A DNA stretch of 45,775 nucleotides from an uncultured Bacteroidota bacterium (GCA_903957365.1 CAJBPB010000220.1:1-45775); one strand, 5' to 3'; positions 8,526 through 17,998 are shown, counted from the first letter of the stretch. Notes: generated by a model from the letters alone, not told the origin. Program-made: numbers and translations.

Positions 8526-10277
8526 ATGACTTTCAGAACACATACCTGCGGCGAAATAAGAGTAACTGATATTGGGAAACAAGTTACACTCAGTGGTTGG
8601 GTGCAACGTACACGTGACAAAGGAAATCTACTTTGGATTGATTTGCGCGACCGTTATGGTATAACCCAGTTATTTCTGCAGGAAGGTGAAAGCAAACCTG
8701 AATTATTGACGATCGCCCGTAGTCTGGGACGTGAATATGTCATTAAAATTGAGGGTGTTGTTTCGGAAAGAGAATCGAAGAATCCAAATATCCCAACTGG
8801 TGAAGTTGAGATAAAACTCACATCTATTGAATTACTTAACGCTTCCAAAACCCCTCCCTTTACAATTGAAGATAAATCAGATGGTGGTGATGAACTGAGA
8901 ATGAAATACAGGTACCTCGATTTACGTCGTAATCCCTTGAAACAAAATCTTGCATTACGTCACCGTATGGCCATTGCCACAAGAAGCTATCTCGACAGTC
9001 AGGGATTTTTTGAAATTGAAACACCTTATTTAATAAAATCCACACCTGAAGGTGCACGCGATTTCGTGGTTCCTTCAAGGATGAATCCTGGAGAGTTTTA
9101 TGCACTTCCGCAATCACCCCAGACTTTTAAACAGATTTTAATGGTTGCCGGTTATGACCGTTATTTTCAGATTGTCAGATGTTTCCGTGACGAAGATTTA
9201 CGCGCTGACCGCCAGCCCGAATTCACTCAGATCGATTGTGAAATGGCATTCGTAACACAGGAAGACGTATTGAATACCTTCGAAGGACTGGCACGTCATT
9301 TATTCAAAGAAGTAAAAAATCTTGATGTTGCGCCTTTTCAGCGAATGGATTACGCAACTGCAATGAAATATTATGGTTCTGATAAACCGGATTTACGTTT
9401 CGGGATGGTATTTGTTGAATTGAACGATCTGGCTAAAAACCATGATTTCAGTATTTTCGATGAGGCAGAACTCATTGTTGGATTTAATGCTGAAGGTTGC
9501 AGTGAATATAGCAGAAAACAACTTGATGCATTGACCGATTTCGTTAAAAAACCTCAGATTGGGGCCAAAGGATTGGTTTATATCAAATTCAATACGGATG
9601 GCACCATCAAATCCTCAATCGATAAATATTTTACTGCCGATGATCTCGTGGTCTGGGCTGATCGATTTAATGCCAAACCTGGTGACTTAATTTTAATTTT
9701 ATCAGGAAAAGAAGAGTCTACCCGCAAACAGCTCAATGAGTTGCGTCTTGAAATGGGCAACCAACTTGGCCTGCGTGATCCGAAAGTTTTTAAACCATTG
9801 TGGGTAACTGATTTCCCATTGCTCGAATGGAATGAAGAGTCTCAGCGATTCTATGCCATGCACCACCCTTTTACTTCACCAAAACCTGAAGATGTTCATT
9901 TGTTGGAAACTGAGCCTGGCAAGGTTCGTGCCAACGCATATGATATGGTTATCAATGGCGTAGAAGTCGGCGGTGGTTCAATCAGGATCCATGACCGCAG
10001 TTTACAGAAAAACATGTTCAGCCTGCTTGGATTTACTGATGAAGAAGCATTAAATCAATTCGGATTTTTACTGAATGCATTTGAATATGGTGCGCCACCA
10101 CATGGTGGCCTCGCTCTGGGTTTCGACCGTTTGACAGCCTTATTTGCCGGACACGATTCAATCCGTGATTTTATTGCGTTCCCAAAAAACAATTCAGGCC
10201 GTGATGTAATGATTGAATCACCATCACCCATCGCTGACGAACAATTGAACGAATTGCATCTGCGTATTGTAAAATAA
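8526..10277 (+). CDS. aspS: Aspartyl-tRNA synthetase
   Basis: This class II synthetase charges tRNA-Asp with aspartate. At 583 residues it has the usual bacterial length. An OB-fold anticodon-binding domain covers residues 1-105 ([22 protein letters not shown]). Class II motif 1 is near 145-165. The QSPQ loop is at 196-199. Motif 2 is near 217-240 ([18 protein letters not shown]). The bacterial GAD insertion lies in the middle, and motif 3 is near the C-terminus (GLALGFDRL). The residue after RTRD is Lys, neither the Leu nor the His reported to mark discriminating and non-discriminating enzymes, so I cannot say whether it also charges tRNA-Asn. It is preceded by its own -7 box and seems monocistronic. 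Confidence 0.98.
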   Translation: MTFRTHTCGEIRVTDIGKQVTLSGWVQRTRDKGNLLWIDLRDRYGITQLFLQEGESKPELLTIARSLGREYVIKIEGVVSERESKNPNIPTGEVEIKLTSIELLNASKTPPFTIEDKSDGGDELRMKYRYLDLRRNPLKQNLALRHRMAIATRSYLDSQGFFEIETPYLIKSTPEGARDFVVPSRMNPGEFYALPQSPQTFKQILMVAGYDRYFQIVRCFRDEDLRADRQPEFTQIDCEMAFVTQEDVLNTFEGLARHLFKEVKNLDVAPFQRMDYATAMKYYGSDKPDLRFGMVFVELNDLAKNHDFSIFDEAELIVGFNAEGCSEYSRKQLDALTDFVKKPQIGAKGLVYIKFNTDGTIKSSIDKYFTADDLVVWADRFNAKPGDLILILSGKEESTRKQLNELRLEMGNQLGLRDPKVFKPLWVTDFPLLEWNEESQRFYAMHHPFTSPKPEDVHLLETEPGKVRANAYDMVINGVEVGGGSIRIHDRSLQKNMFSLLGFTDEEALNQFGFLLNAFEYGAPPHGGLALGFDRLTALFAGHDSIRDFIAFPKNNSGRDVMIESPSPIADEQLNELHLRIVK

Positions 10278-10702
10278 TCTTGTCAGGTTATTTTCCATCT
10301 CCTGCCCACGAAGGTTTTTATTTCATCTGTTATATATTATTGACAGATAGAAGTTTTCATTTGTAATTAGTTTGTGCTTTTACTGATAACATTTTGATAC
10401 GGCCGAATAAAACAGAAGCAAAATAGTATTGGTCTGATTTTATTCTAAAAAGCACAGTAAGGCCTTCAGCTCTGCATTTAATAAACCATCGTTATTTCAG
10501 AAATATTTAGTCATTAACAACCCAATATTTCGATTAAAAACAGGGAAGAATTAGTGCCAAAAATTCCATGATTTTCTGTTTCTGATTAATTTTATCGTGT
10601 TTTTGTAACACTATTCTAAAAATCAGCGTATAAGGCATAAATCGGGCTTGATTTTTTGGTATAATATTATATAACTTTGCCCAAAACGTAAACAACCCCA
10701 TC
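10278..10702. other. 425-bp intergenic region between aspS and the SPOR-barrel gene
   Basis: No convincing gene is present. Two structures can be seen. A weak inverted repeat ATCTGT-N12-ACAGAT at 10325-10348 might help end aspS transcription. A second repeat, AAAAATCA (10618-10625) with TGATTTTT (10649-10656), lies just upstream of the promoter box of the next gene. The longer open frame on the minus strand here runs into and opposes the next gene and is not coding-like. Confidence 0.5.
10672..10679 (+). promoter_or_regulatory. Predicted -7 promoter box for the SPOR-barrel gene
   Basis: TAACTTTG matches TAnnTTTG 23 bp before the ATG. A TTG at 10648-10650 lies 21 bp upstream at a plausible -33 spacing, inside the right arm of an inverted repeat. 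Confidence 0.6.
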
Positions 10703-11953
10703 ATGAAAAATAAAATAAGATCAGCATCTATAAAATATTGTCTTCTTGCTGTTGTTTTGATCATTCCATTCTTCGGCAAACAAACTTCAGCACAGATATT
10801 CAAACCCAAACAAACACAACAAAATGAGAGGCAGACCGTTACAGCCAGCCCTGAAAGGGAATCGACTGCACCATCTCCGGGGATGGGCTGGAGCAATGAC
10901 TGGCGGGTATCGCTTGGCGTTGGAACAGCCTTGTTTTTTGGTGACATTAAACAATATAACTTTTATCCGGTTTTTAACAATAAAAGCGAATGGCGTTTTA
11001 ATGCTAATTTAATTATAGAGAAGCAGTTGTCTCCAGTTTTTAGTTTACGTGGTCAGGGTGTATATGCACATTATGCCGGAACCAAACGTGAATGGGATCG
11101 AAATTTTGTTGCTAAAAACACAGAATTCAATCTGAATACCGCCATCGATCTGAATAATTTGTTTGGAAGAGATCGTAAAGACCGCTTTTTCACCACAAGT
11201 GTTATACTTGGAGTTGGTTTAATAAATTTCAACTCCACTCTTTATGAGTTATCTTCAGGAAATTTAGTTGCACAAGGTGGATTTGGAAACGGATCTGGAA
11301 TTAACGGACAAACACTTGAAGGTATTGTAATAGGAGGGTTTAGTTTTGATTTCAGATTGGATGATACCTGGTCGTTGCGGCTTGAAACTGCAAACCGGAT
11401 TATTAATTCTGATCTTTTCGATCTGACTGCAAGTGGAGGATTCAAATATGATGTTTATAACAACACCTCTATCGGCATCTCCTACACCTTTAATAAAAAC
11501 AAGAAACGCGTAAGCAAAGTGCCTGAAAGTGAACCTGAAATGATTATTCCGGCTGCAGTTCAAAACGAACCAATTGCTCCAGAAAATTCATTGAATCAGG
11601 TAGTTGAGGTATTAGCTGTTGAAGAAGCTGCGCCGGCTGCCGTAATCATCCCTGAGGTAATAACTAAACCTAAAACCAATGAAGTGGCTATATTGGAAGT
11701 TGAATACCGTGTTCAGATCAGAGCCAAATACGAAGGCAAGGTTCCTATTTCTGAATTAAGCAATAAATATAATATTCCGGAAAACGAAATAAGTGAATCT
11801 TCACATAACAGATATTATATTTACACAGTTGGTTCTTATGCGACGTATGAACAGGCTGCCCAAAAACGAAATGAATTAAAATCAACAAACAAGATATTTG
11901 ATGCTTTTGTGGTTGCTTTTAAAAATGGAGTCCGCTTGAATAAACTGCCCTAA
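10703..11953 (+). CDS. Outer-membrane beta-barrel protein with C-terminal SPOR domain
   Basis: The 416-residue exported protein has a signal peptide ending near residue 31 (QTSAQ). A region of about 190 residues of alternating strands follows (WRVSLGVGTALFFGDI, WSLRLETANRI, TSIGISYTF), typical of an 8-stranded OmpA-type barrel. A Pro/Glu/Ala/Val-rich linker covers about 280-330. The last 85 residues (YRVQIRA..., YYIYTVGSYATYEQAAQKRNEL) match the SPOR fold, which binds denuded peptidoglycan glycans or acts as a repeat-like domain in Bacteroidota. The likely role is linking outer membrane to cell wall; this is an inference from the domains. The 39-residue membrane peptide gene follows 12 bp downstream. 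Confidence 0.82.
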   Translation: MKNKIRSASIKYCLLAVVLIIPFFGKQTSAQIFKPKQTQQNERQTVTASPERESTAPSPGMGWSNDWRVSLGVGTALFFGDIKQYNFYPVFNNKSEWRFNANLIIEKQLSPVFSLRGQGVYAHYAGTKREWDRNFVAKNTEFNLNTAIDLNNLFGRDRKDRFFTTSVILGVGLINFNSTLYELSSGNLVAQGGFGNGSGINGQTLEGIVIGGFSFDFRLDDTWSLRLETANRIINSDLFDLTASGGFKYDVYNNTSIGISYTFNKNKKRVSKVPESEPEMIIPAAVQNEPIAPENSLNQVVEVLAVEEAAPAAVIIPEVITKPKTNEVAILEVEYRVQIRAKYEGKVPISELSNKYNIPENEISESSHNRYYIYTVGSYATYEQAAQKRNELKSTNKIFDAFVVAFKNGVRLNKLP

Positions 11954-11965
11954 TTCACAATTACG

Positions 11966-12085
11966 ATGAAAAACAGTGAGTTTGATTATGATCCTGAAAA
12001 AGACAGTGTACCACCCAAAATACTATTTTGGATAATTGTCAGTGCTATGGTTCTGGCTGTTTATCTTTCGCAGATACTTGTTTAA
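11966..12085 (+). CDS. Putative 39-residue single-pass membrane peptide
   Basis: A short frame starts 12 bp after the SPOR-barrel gene. It encodes an acidic, Pro-containing N-terminus (about 18 residues), then one hydrophobic helix (residues about 19-39, ILFWIIVSAMVLAVYLSQIL) reaching the C-terminus. Such a charged-head/helix layout is typical of real small membrane proteins and not of random frames. It ends only 7 bp before the stop of the convergent deiminase gene, so it fills an otherwise empty gap. There is no clear ribosome-binding site, which is normal in this genome. Its existence is plausible, not proven, and its function is unknown. Confidence 0.55.
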   Translation: MKNSEFDYDPEKDSVPPKILFWIIVSAMVLAVYLSQILV

Positions 12086-12092
12086 TATCGAA

Positions 12093-14138
12093 TTATTTCA
12101 ACTTAATAATCTTTCCGGAAAGTAATTTATTACCTGTTTGTATCTGATAAAAATAGATACCTTCAGGTTGCGTAATTCCTTGATTTGATTTTCCATCCCA
12201 AGTCAGAATAGTTGATGATTGTACTTTTCTTGTATCGTTAAGTGTTCTGATTAATTTTCCGTAAATATCAAATATACTCAGTGTAATATTCTGATTTTTA
12301 ATAGATTCTAAATTAAATGACACTTCATTTTTAAATGGATTGGGTTGAACATTTAATGCACCTTGCCCATTATTAGGTTGAATTCCGCCAATTAAATCAG
12401 AGTTCACTTTAGCAATCACTTTTTGTGTACTTATATCCGAAGTAATAAATATCGAATCATACATCCATACAAATGCTGGGTTTAACGTGATTATTGAAAC
12501 TTCAACATCCACAATTAATGAATCTCCCGATGGGATTGAATAAGGTAAAACGGGAAGTGTAGGGAATCCAACAAGATATTCAGAACTAATGCTTTCGATT
12601 ATCACTGATGAAGGTGTATTGTTCATTATTCTAAACTGTTCGACAGGTTCATACATAAAAATCAAAGTATCGGGTGTGATGGTTAAATCAGTAAAAATCT
12701 GTTCACCAACAATAAAACTATGAGGATCGGCGGCTCCCATATAAGGGAGTTTTGCATGATTTTCAGCTGCATCAAGGGCAGATACAAAATAACGAATTGT
12801 ATCTGATGCCTGATAGTTTTTTATATATCCCACATATTCAGAACCTTCAGAATGATGCAAAATTGCAGACATATATGTTCCATTATTTACCTGATAATTT
12901 ACCAGCAAGGAGTCGGAAACAAGTATTTCATCTGAGTAAGGAGTAATTTTAACTTCAACGGCCAGCGAATCCTGCCAATCAACCACACCAAACAATGGCC
13001 TGTGGTCTAAAAAGAGCATATCCAGATCTGCAATACCAATGGCACGACAATGAAGCGCATCGGTATTAAACCATTCAGTCCAGTTCATCCCGATAATTTC
13101 ATAACCTGGCATCGCCTCTTCATATACTGCAATGGCTTCATCATCCCATTGACTTCCTGTCAGCGGAACCAATACCTTGTTATTTAAAATGATAGAATTT
13201 GTATAAGGTGTGTTTGGAGCTGTTCCGGGTGTGAAAACCCGATAAACATTGTAAGGATATCCATAGGCACAGTTCGTGTTTTCAAAATAATCCGCAACAG
13301 CCTCATAATCGGCATATCTGTCATCATTCAAAGGAACCCGCCCGATAAGTATTTTATCCTGTGCCAGATATTTTCCCCAGCAATCGATGTGCTTGATATA
13401 ATCGGCCAGAGGATCAAGTGTAACATCATATTGTGTTATACCAAGATAGTCTTCCATTTTAACTTTGATTTCCTGTTCACTCAGACTGGTATTTTCTTCA
13501 AAAACCAAATCGGTAGAAGCAGCAAAACCAAATCCATCTGCCATCATGTTTCCGCCAGTATGGGTTAGATCCATGCCAAAAAGATTGATACCCAGACTTT
13601 GAGCCACTTTCACAGGTATGTTATCGTCTGTTGGACGAGGTCTGTCATAAGGGAAATCACAGATTCCAGGTTCATTGTTGCCATCAAAAACAAACCATGG
13701 GCCATAATCACGTGTCCAATACGAATCGGTCGGAGCAACAAGAAAATTACAATTTGCTGTATTAATGCCATTCTGATTATATATAGCCAACACCTGTGTA
13801 GCCTGAGAATTACTGGAAACTATTGTTGTAACCAACAAATCTTCAGCCATTTCAGCAATTACTGTATATGGAATTCCTAAAGGATAACGGATTAAAACAG
13901 CCTGCATGCGTTCAAACTCGCCAACCATGCGAACTGGTCCGACAGGAGGATCTGTTTCTGTAAAATCCGGATTACGCTTTACTGGCATCATCATTTCCTC
14001 TTCAGACAGATAATGCAATTTTCTGTAATCAGGTTTTTCATCTGGATTTCTTTGGGCAAAGAGCATACCTGATGTGCAAACCAGAGCAAGCATTGCTGTC
14101 AGGATTACACTTTTAGGATAGTTTAATTTTGGACTCAT
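12093..14138 (-). CDS. Secreted peptidylarginine deiminase, PPAD-like, with T9SS sorting domain
   Basis: The 681-residue protein has a signal peptide ending at LFAQ (residue 29) and a guanidino-modifying deiminase domain over about 65-385. Two beta-sandwich regions follow (about 390-475 and 480-585), then a type IX secretion C-terminal domain from about 595 (VQPNPF..., IFDIYGKLI..., GIYFYQI). Catalytic residues are intact: Asp144 in WTRDYGPW, His250 and Asp252 in HIDCWGKY, Asn314, and Cys364 in ALHCRAIG. They sit at a near-constant offset of 13-17 from the P. gingivalis PPAD residues D130, H236, D238, N297 and C351 as I recall them. Arg166 and Arg168 align with the PPAD residues that bind the C-terminal carboxylate, so conversion of C-terminal arginine to citrulline is predicted. 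The bacterial agmatine deiminase family is the alternative, but the secretion signals and arginine pair argue against it. Confidence 0.9.
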   Translation of the reverse strand: MSPKLNYPKSVILTAMLALVCTSGMLFAQRNPDEKPDYRKLHYLSEEEMMMPVKRNPDFTETDPPVGPVRMVGEFERMQAVLIRYPLGIPYTVIAEMAEDLLVTTIVSSNSQATQVLAIYNQNGINTANCNFLVAPTDSYWTRDYGPWFVFDGNNEPGICDFPYDRPRPTDDNIPVKVAQSLGINLFGMDLTHTGGNMMADGFGFAASTDLVFEENTSLSEQEIKVKMEDYLGITQYDVTLDPLADYIKHIDCWGKYLAQDKILIGRVPLNDDRYADYEAVADYFENTNCAYGYPYNVYRVFTPGTAPNTPYTNSIILNNKVLVPLTGSQWDDEAIAVYEEAMPGYEIIGMNWTEWFNTDALHCRAIGIADLDMLFLDHRPLFGVVDWQDSLAVEVKITPYSDEILVSDSLLVNYQVNNGTYMSAILHHSEGSEYVGYIKNYQASDTIRYFVSALDAAENHAKLPYMGAADPHSFIVGEQIFTDLTITPDTLIFMYEPVEQFRIMNNTPSSVIIESISSEYLVGFPTLPVLPYSIPSGDSLIVDVEVSIITLNPAFVWMYDSIFITSDISTQKVIAKVNSDLIGGIQPNNGQGALNVQPNPFKNEVSFNLESIKNQNITLSIFDIYGKLIRTLNDTRKVQSSTILTWDGKSNQGITQPEGIYFYQIQTGNKLLSGKIIKLK

Positions 14139-14161
14139 AAACTTTTACTAAATTTTAGTGT

Positions 14162-14169
14162 CAAAGGTA
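14162..14169 (-). promoter_or_regulatory. Predicted -7 promoter box for the deiminase gene
   Basis: On the minus strand TACCTTTG matches TAnnTTTG, 23 bp upstream of the ATG at 14138. It is back to back with the tatA promoter box, giving a 90-bp divergent control region. Confidence 0.6.
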
Positions 14170-14201
14170 ATCAAGTAAGTCTAAATGGTTCGAATTAATG
14201 C

Positions 14202-14209
14202 TATATTTG
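14202..14209 (+). promoter_or_regulatory. Predicted -7 promoter box for tatA
   Basis: TATATTTG is an exact consensus match 20 bp before the tatA start codon. Confidence 0.6.
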
Positions 14210-14229
14210 CGGCATAAAAAATTAATGCT

Positions 14230-14430
14230 ATGATACATTCAATCATACTTGGAATAGTAGGCGCTCCCGAAATTATTGTAATTCTTGTAGTTGTCTTATT
14301 ATTATTTGGTGGTAAAAAGATTCCTGAACTAATGAAAGGGTTCGGACAAGGCATCCGTGAATTCAAAGTTGGTATGAACGGACCCGAAGAGAAAAAACCA
14401 GAGGAAAAGGAAGAAACAAAGAATAAATAA
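14230..14430 (+). CDS. tatA: Twin-arginine translocase subunit TatA/TatE
   Basis: The 66-residue protein forms the pore component of the Tat pathway, which exports folded proteins across the inner membrane. It has one membrane helix (about residues 8-26, ending LLLFGG), the conserved FGGKKIPEL hinge, an amphipathic helix ([12 protein letters not shown]) and a highly charged Lys/Glu tail. No tatC or tatB lies nearby, as is usual for Bacteroidota, where tatA genes are often separate. It has its own promoter box and a strong terminator, so it is monocistronic. Confidence 0.93.
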   Translation: MIHSIILGIVGAPEIIVILVVVLLLFGGKKIPELMKGFGQGIREFKVGMNGPEEKKPEEKEETKNK

Positions 14431-14468
14431 TCCTGGTTTCACCTTCTTTTATTTATCTGAATTTTCCG

Positions 14469-14494
14469 ATCCGGAATAATAATTCCGGATTTTT
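14469..14494 (+). terminator. Intrinsic terminator of tatA
   Basis: A 9-bp perfect stem (ATCCGGAAT with ATTCCGGAT) has a 4-nt loop and is followed by TTTT, 39 bp after the tatA stop. Confidence 0.85.
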
Positions 14495-14602
14495 CATGTT
14501 AATTAGGGATATATTGCAACTTCGGTGATGCATATTTTTACCGGACTTGATTAAAAATGAAGTGTTTGTTCAAAATTTAAAAAGGATATTGTCAAACATT
14601 AA

Positions 14603-14633
14603 TTTGCAAAAAAACTGAATTATTATATTTTTG
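14603..14633 (+). promoter_or_regulatory. Complete Bacteroidetes-type promoter of the MltD gene
   Basis: TTTG at 14603-14606 and TATTTTTG at 14626-14633 are separated by 19 bp, matching both the -33 and -7 elements of the Bacteroides primary sigma factor. The start codon follows 28 bp later. Confidence 0.8.
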
Positions 14634-14661
14634 TCGCTATAAAAAGGACGCCCCAAAAATT

Positions 14662-16386
14662 ATGAAGATTAAATCATTACTATCCATTGCTTTCGTGCTA
14701 ATTTCAATTCAAATCTCAGCACAATCAGAAGTTGAGGAGATACTAGGTGACACACTGCAAATGATTCAGGATGATTCGTTGAATCTTCAGACTGCAGAAA
14801 GTATTGAGGCTGAAAACAATGGACTTGCCTATATTGAAGATTCCCCCATCGTACGAATGCTTGATAGTTTATTAAGGATTCAGTATTTCAGTGATAGTAT
14901 GCTGTGGTATGATACTGTCAATCTGAATAAATACGGCTTTTCTCCACTCGAAATTCCAACTTATCCTGACAGTGTTTATGCCGCCCGCATTGCGGAACTC
15001 GATCGTGAAACACCTCTCGATTTAATTTATAATAAGCATGTTAAAGCATTTATTGAATTGTATGCCATGCGCAAACGCGGCCTGACGGGCAGGGCACTTG
15101 GTCTTTCTTACGTTTATTTTCCAATGATTGAAGAGCAACTGGACAAGTACAATATTCCACTGGAAATGAAATACCTGGCAATTGTAGAGTCGGCACTCAA
15201 CCCATCAGCCGGATCACCTGCCGGAGCAAAGGGCATGTGGCAGTTTATGTACGGTACAGGAAAAGTATATAACCTTAAAGTTTCCTCACTTGTTGATGAT
15301 CGTTTCGACCCTTTCAAAGCAACTGAGGCTGCTTGTAAACACATGAACGATCTTTACAATATGTATCAGGACTGGTATCTTGTGCTCGCAGCTTACAATT
15401 CCGGTGCCGGAACTGTAAACCGTGCCATACGCCGTGCAGGAGGTGTAAAAGATTATTGGGCTATCTGGCCCTTTCTCCCCAAAGAAACCCGTGGATATGT
15501 TCCGGCATTTATCGCTGTTAATTACGTAATGAGTTATTCTTCAGAACATAACATTTACCCAATTAGTCCTGGAATCATTGCAAATGGAACTGATACAGTT
15601 ACAGTTACTGAGGTAGTATCTTTTGATCAGCTTAATGAAATGTTAGGAATTCCAATGCGTGATCTGAAATTTTTCAATCCGCAATACAAAAGGGAAATTA
15701 TTCCGGCAACATGCGAAAAACCTTATATACTCAGGATTCCAACAAATTACGTAGGCGATTTTATCAATAACGAAACTGAATTGTATGCTTTCAAAACCAA
15801 GAAAGGCGTTGAAAAGTACAAATTACTTGAAGAAGTTGAAAAAGTAAGTGATCAATCAGTGCATGTTGTAAGGAAAGGAGAAAACCTGGGAGGCATTGCC
15901 AAAAAATACAATGTCAGCGTTAACCAGCTCAAATCATGGAACAATCTGAAAGGGCTTACCATTCATCCCGGACAGAAACTTACACTTTATAACTCTGGTG
16001 CTCCAATGGCGCAAGTAAATAAAGCGCCAGTGAAACGATCAACAAGCTCAACACATCATACAGTTAAATCAGGCGAAACACTTGGTATCATTGCAGATAA
16101 ATACAAATGCAATGTGACTGATTTACAAGAATGGAATAGTTTGCGTAGTACCAAACTTCAAATCGGACAGCAACTGAAGGTTTATCCACCCACTGAAGAA
16201 AAAGCACAGAAAGGTGAAGTGAAGGGTAAATTCATATATCACACCGTTAAAGCAGGTGATACACTTTGGGATATTGCCCGGGCTTATGACGGAGTGACGG
16301 TTGACCAGATTAAAAAACTGAATAATCTAAGCAAAAATTCGAAACTACAAATTGGCCAGAAACTGAAAGTAGCTTCTGTAGGCTAG
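14662..16386 (+). CDS. mltD: Membrane-bound lytic transglycosylase D-like protein with three LysM domains
   Basis: The enzyme cleaves the glycan strands of peptidoglycan with formation of 1,6-anhydromuramic acid. The 574-residue protein has a signal peptide ending at QISA (residue 20), with no lipobox. Its SLT domain (about 150-290) has catalytic Glu176 in VESALNPSA, followed by AKGMWQFM and AAYNSGAG motifs. Three LysM glycan-binding repeats are near 400-443, 465-508 and 526-571, each with the GE/DTL...IA pattern and an IGQKL-like ending. E. coli MltD is a lipoprotein with two or more LysM repeats, so this is a three-LysM variant. The DUF4837 lipoprotein gene follows after 27 bp. Confidence 0.93.
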   Translation: MKIKSLLSIAFVLISIQISAQSEVEEILGDTLQMIQDDSLNLQTAESIEAENNGLAYIEDSPIVRMLDSLLRIQYFSDSMLWYDTVNLNKYGFSPLEIPTYPDSVYAARIAELDRETPLDLIYNKHVKAFIELYAMRKRGLTGRALGLSYVYFPMIEEQLDKYNIPLEMKYLAIVESALNPSAGSPAGAKGMWQFMYGTGKVYNLKVSSLVDDRFDPFKATEAACKHMNDLYNMYQDWYLVLAAYNSGAGTVNRAIRRAGGVKDYWAIWPFLPKETRGYVPAFIAVNYVMSYSSEHNIYPISPGIIANGTDTVTVTEVVSFDQLNEMLGIPMRDLKFFNPQYKREIIPATCEKPYILRIPTNYVGDFINNETELYAFKTKKGVEKYKLLEEVEKVSDQSVHVVRKGENLGGIAKKYNVSVNQLKSWNNLKGLTIHPGQKLTLYNSGAPMAQVNKAPVKRSTSSTHHTVKSGETLGIIADKYKCNVTDLQEWNSLRSTKLQIGQQLKVYPPTEEKAQKGEVKGKFIYHTVKAGDTLWDIARAYDGVTVDQIKKLNNLSKNSKLQIGQKLKVASVG

Positions 16387-16413
16387 TAATTTTATACAAA
16401 TTTTATTAAAAAC

Positions 16414-17424
16414 ATGACCATGAAGATAAACTTGATTGGTTTATTGTTAATTCTGATTGTTTATTCAGGCTTACAATCATGCGGCCCGGGTGAAATCAGA
16501 ATACCTCGTTCGGTGGGTATCACCTCCGAAATACTGATTGTTACACAGAACAATGAGCAATGGAAAGGCTTGATTGGCGATACCGTCAGGGCATTTTTTG
16601 AACAGCCTCAATATGGCTTGCCACAAGATGAATCTTTATTCAGGCTGGCAAAAATCGAAGTCTCCAATTTCTCCGAGATGTTTCAAAAACACAGGAATTT
16701 ATTTTTCATTGAAGTAAAACCTGAGTTAACTCAACCAAAAATTGAAATAAAATCAGATGTCTGGGCAAAACCGCAGCGTGTGATCCGTATCACGGCACCT
16801 GATATGAAATCCTGGATCGAAACATTTGAAAAACATAAAAAAGAATTTAAACTGCAATTTGACCAATCGGAACGCGCGAGAATCATGGACATTTTCAGAC
16901 CACTGAGCGATGGAAAACTTGCACAGACAATATTTGAATCCATTGGAATAAAAATTCTCATCCCACAAGGTTTTTTTATTGCTAAAAATGAAGGGAATTT
17001 TATTTGGTTAAGGCGTGAATTTGAAGACCACAGTGAAGGTTTATTAATTTATACAATCCCTTATACAGATACTGCACAATTTTCTCTTAATCAGATAATT
17101 GCAGTCAGAGATTCACTATTGAGAAAATATGTTCCCGGACCAAGTACCGGTTCATTCATGTCAACTGACAAAGTTTTTATTGTCCCACAGGCAACCCGAA
17201 CAAATGCCTATGTCACTGATTTTGCGGTCGAAACAAGGGGAGTCTGGAATGTTGTCGGCGATTTCATGGCCGGACCATTCTTATCCTATTCCTTTGTCGA
17301 TCCCAGATATGCAAGATTGGTTACCCTGGAAGGTTATGTTTATCATCCAAACAAAGACAAAAGAGATAATCTGAGACAACTTGAATCTTTGTTATACAGC
17401 GTTGAATTCCCAGTTAAACAGTAA
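16414..17424 (+). CDS. DUF4837 family lipoprotein
   Basis: The 336-residue protein has a lipoprotein signal (hydrophobic stretch, then LQSC with the lipid Cys at 23). It shows the pattern I associate with the Bacteroidota family DUF4837: an early SVGITSEILIVT strand, a WKG.IGDTVR.FF segment, and a C-terminal TRG.W.V.GDFMAGPF.SY followed by LEGYVY.P. No function is established for the family. The protein is a predicted periplasm-facing or outer-membrane-anchored protein. It lies 27 bp after the mltD-like gene without a separate promoter box, suggesting a role in cell-envelope upkeep. ATG at 16420 is an equally possible start. Confidence 0.8.
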   Translation: MTMKINLIGLLLILIVYSGLQSCGPGEIRIPRSVGITSEILIVTQNNEQWKGLIGDTVRAFFEQPQYGLPQDESLFRLAKIEVSNFSEMFQKHRNLFFIEVKPELTQPKIEIKSDVWAKPQRVIRITAPDMKSWIETFEKHKKEFKLQFDQSERARIMDIFRPLSDGKLAQTIFESIGIKILIPQGFFIAKNEGNFIWLRREFEDHSEGLLIYTIPYTDTAQFSLNQIIAVRDSLLRKYVPGPSTGSFMSTDKVFIVPQATRTNAYVTDFAVETRGVWNVVGDFMAGPFLSYSFVDPRYARLVTLEGYVYHPNKDKRDNLRQLESLLYSVEFPVKQ

Positions 17425-17484
17425 AACTAATCGGAGTTTGTTTATAAAGTCCGACTTCATCGTTATGTTTGTTCTCAAAATGAT

Positions 17485-17502
17485 CATTTACTTTAGTAAA
17501 TG
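17485..17502. terminator. Possible bidirectional terminator palindrome
   Basis: CATTTACT-TT-AGTAAATG is a perfect 8-bp inverted repeat lying between the convergent genes that end at 17424 and 17523. There is no long T-run on either side, so termination by it is uncertain. Confidence 0.4.
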
Positions 17503-17522
17503 CATGACTTTACGGACAAACT

Positions 17523-17936
17523 TTAATTTTTCTTAAAAGTAGTTTTAATGGTACCAAGTGGAGTTGAACTTTCCGAAACGATTTTACCATCCTTCAGTTT
17601 CCCAAGTTCAATAGGCGAAAGATCATCCTGTTTGTATGCATAGGTGATCAAACCGTTCTCTTCATCCAAAAACCAGAACAGAGATTGCGGCTCGCTATTG
17701 GCGTCAATATAAAGCAGCATTGCTGAATCATTCTGAATTTTAAAGAAAACCTGCTTATTTTCTAATCCAACCTGACGAATCATTTCGGGACTTGCCACCT
17801 GCTCATCGAATTTAACATCCACAGTTTCGGCTTTCCATGTTCCGACCAGTTTGCTTTTTGGACTGGAATTACAACTGTATAATACTGTAAATAAAATAAT
17901 TACACTAAAATATACTATCTTTTTTAAAGACTTCAT
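17523..17936 (-). CDS. Small lipoprotein with a lipocalin-like GTW motif
   Basis: The frame could extend to 18002, but the ATG at 17936 gives a proper lipoprotein signal (Lys-rich start, hydrophobic stretch, LYSC with Cys22) and lies 15 bp after a -7 box. A start farther upstream would precede the predicted transcript. The mature part (about 115 residues) opens with KLVGTWKAE, followed by alternating strands, resembling the small lipocalin-like or DUF-type beta-barrel lipoproteins of Bacteroidota. It is divergent from the TetR-led efflux operon, so both may respond to that regulator. No specific function can be assigned. Confidence 0.7.
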   Translation of the reverse strand: MKSLKKIVYFSVIILFTVLYSCNSSPKSKLVGTWKAETVDVKFDEQVASPEMIRQVGLENKQVFFKIQNDSAMLLYIDANSEPQSLFWFLDEENGLITYAYKQDDLSPIELGKLKDGKIVSESSTPLGTIKTTFKKN

Positions 17937-17951
17937 AAAATTTATTTTTAA

Positions 17952-17959
17952 CAAAATTA
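17952..17959 (-). promoter_or_regulatory. Predicted -7 box for the small lipoprotein gene
   Basis: Minus-strand TAATTTTG matches TAnnTTTG, 15 bp upstream of ATG 17936. This also supports that start over longer alternatives. Confidence 0.55.
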
Positions 17960-17990
17960 AAAAAAAGCCTGATATCTCTGTGATAATATA

Positions 17991-17998
17991 TATTTTTG
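17991..17998 (+). promoter_or_regulatory. Predicted -7 box of the TetR/efflux operon
   Basis: TATTTTTG matches TAnnTTTG. Transcription should begin near 18004-18006, exactly where the palindromic operator begins. Confidence 0.65.

Noticed and set aside
8296-8529. 77-codon open frame before aspS
   Set aside because: It spans the inverted repeat and the aspS promoter box, overlaps the aspS start, and has random-looking composition.
10534-10947. 137-codon frame on the minus strand
   Set aside because: It lies opposite the signal-peptide end of the SPOR-barrel gene and has no protein-like features.
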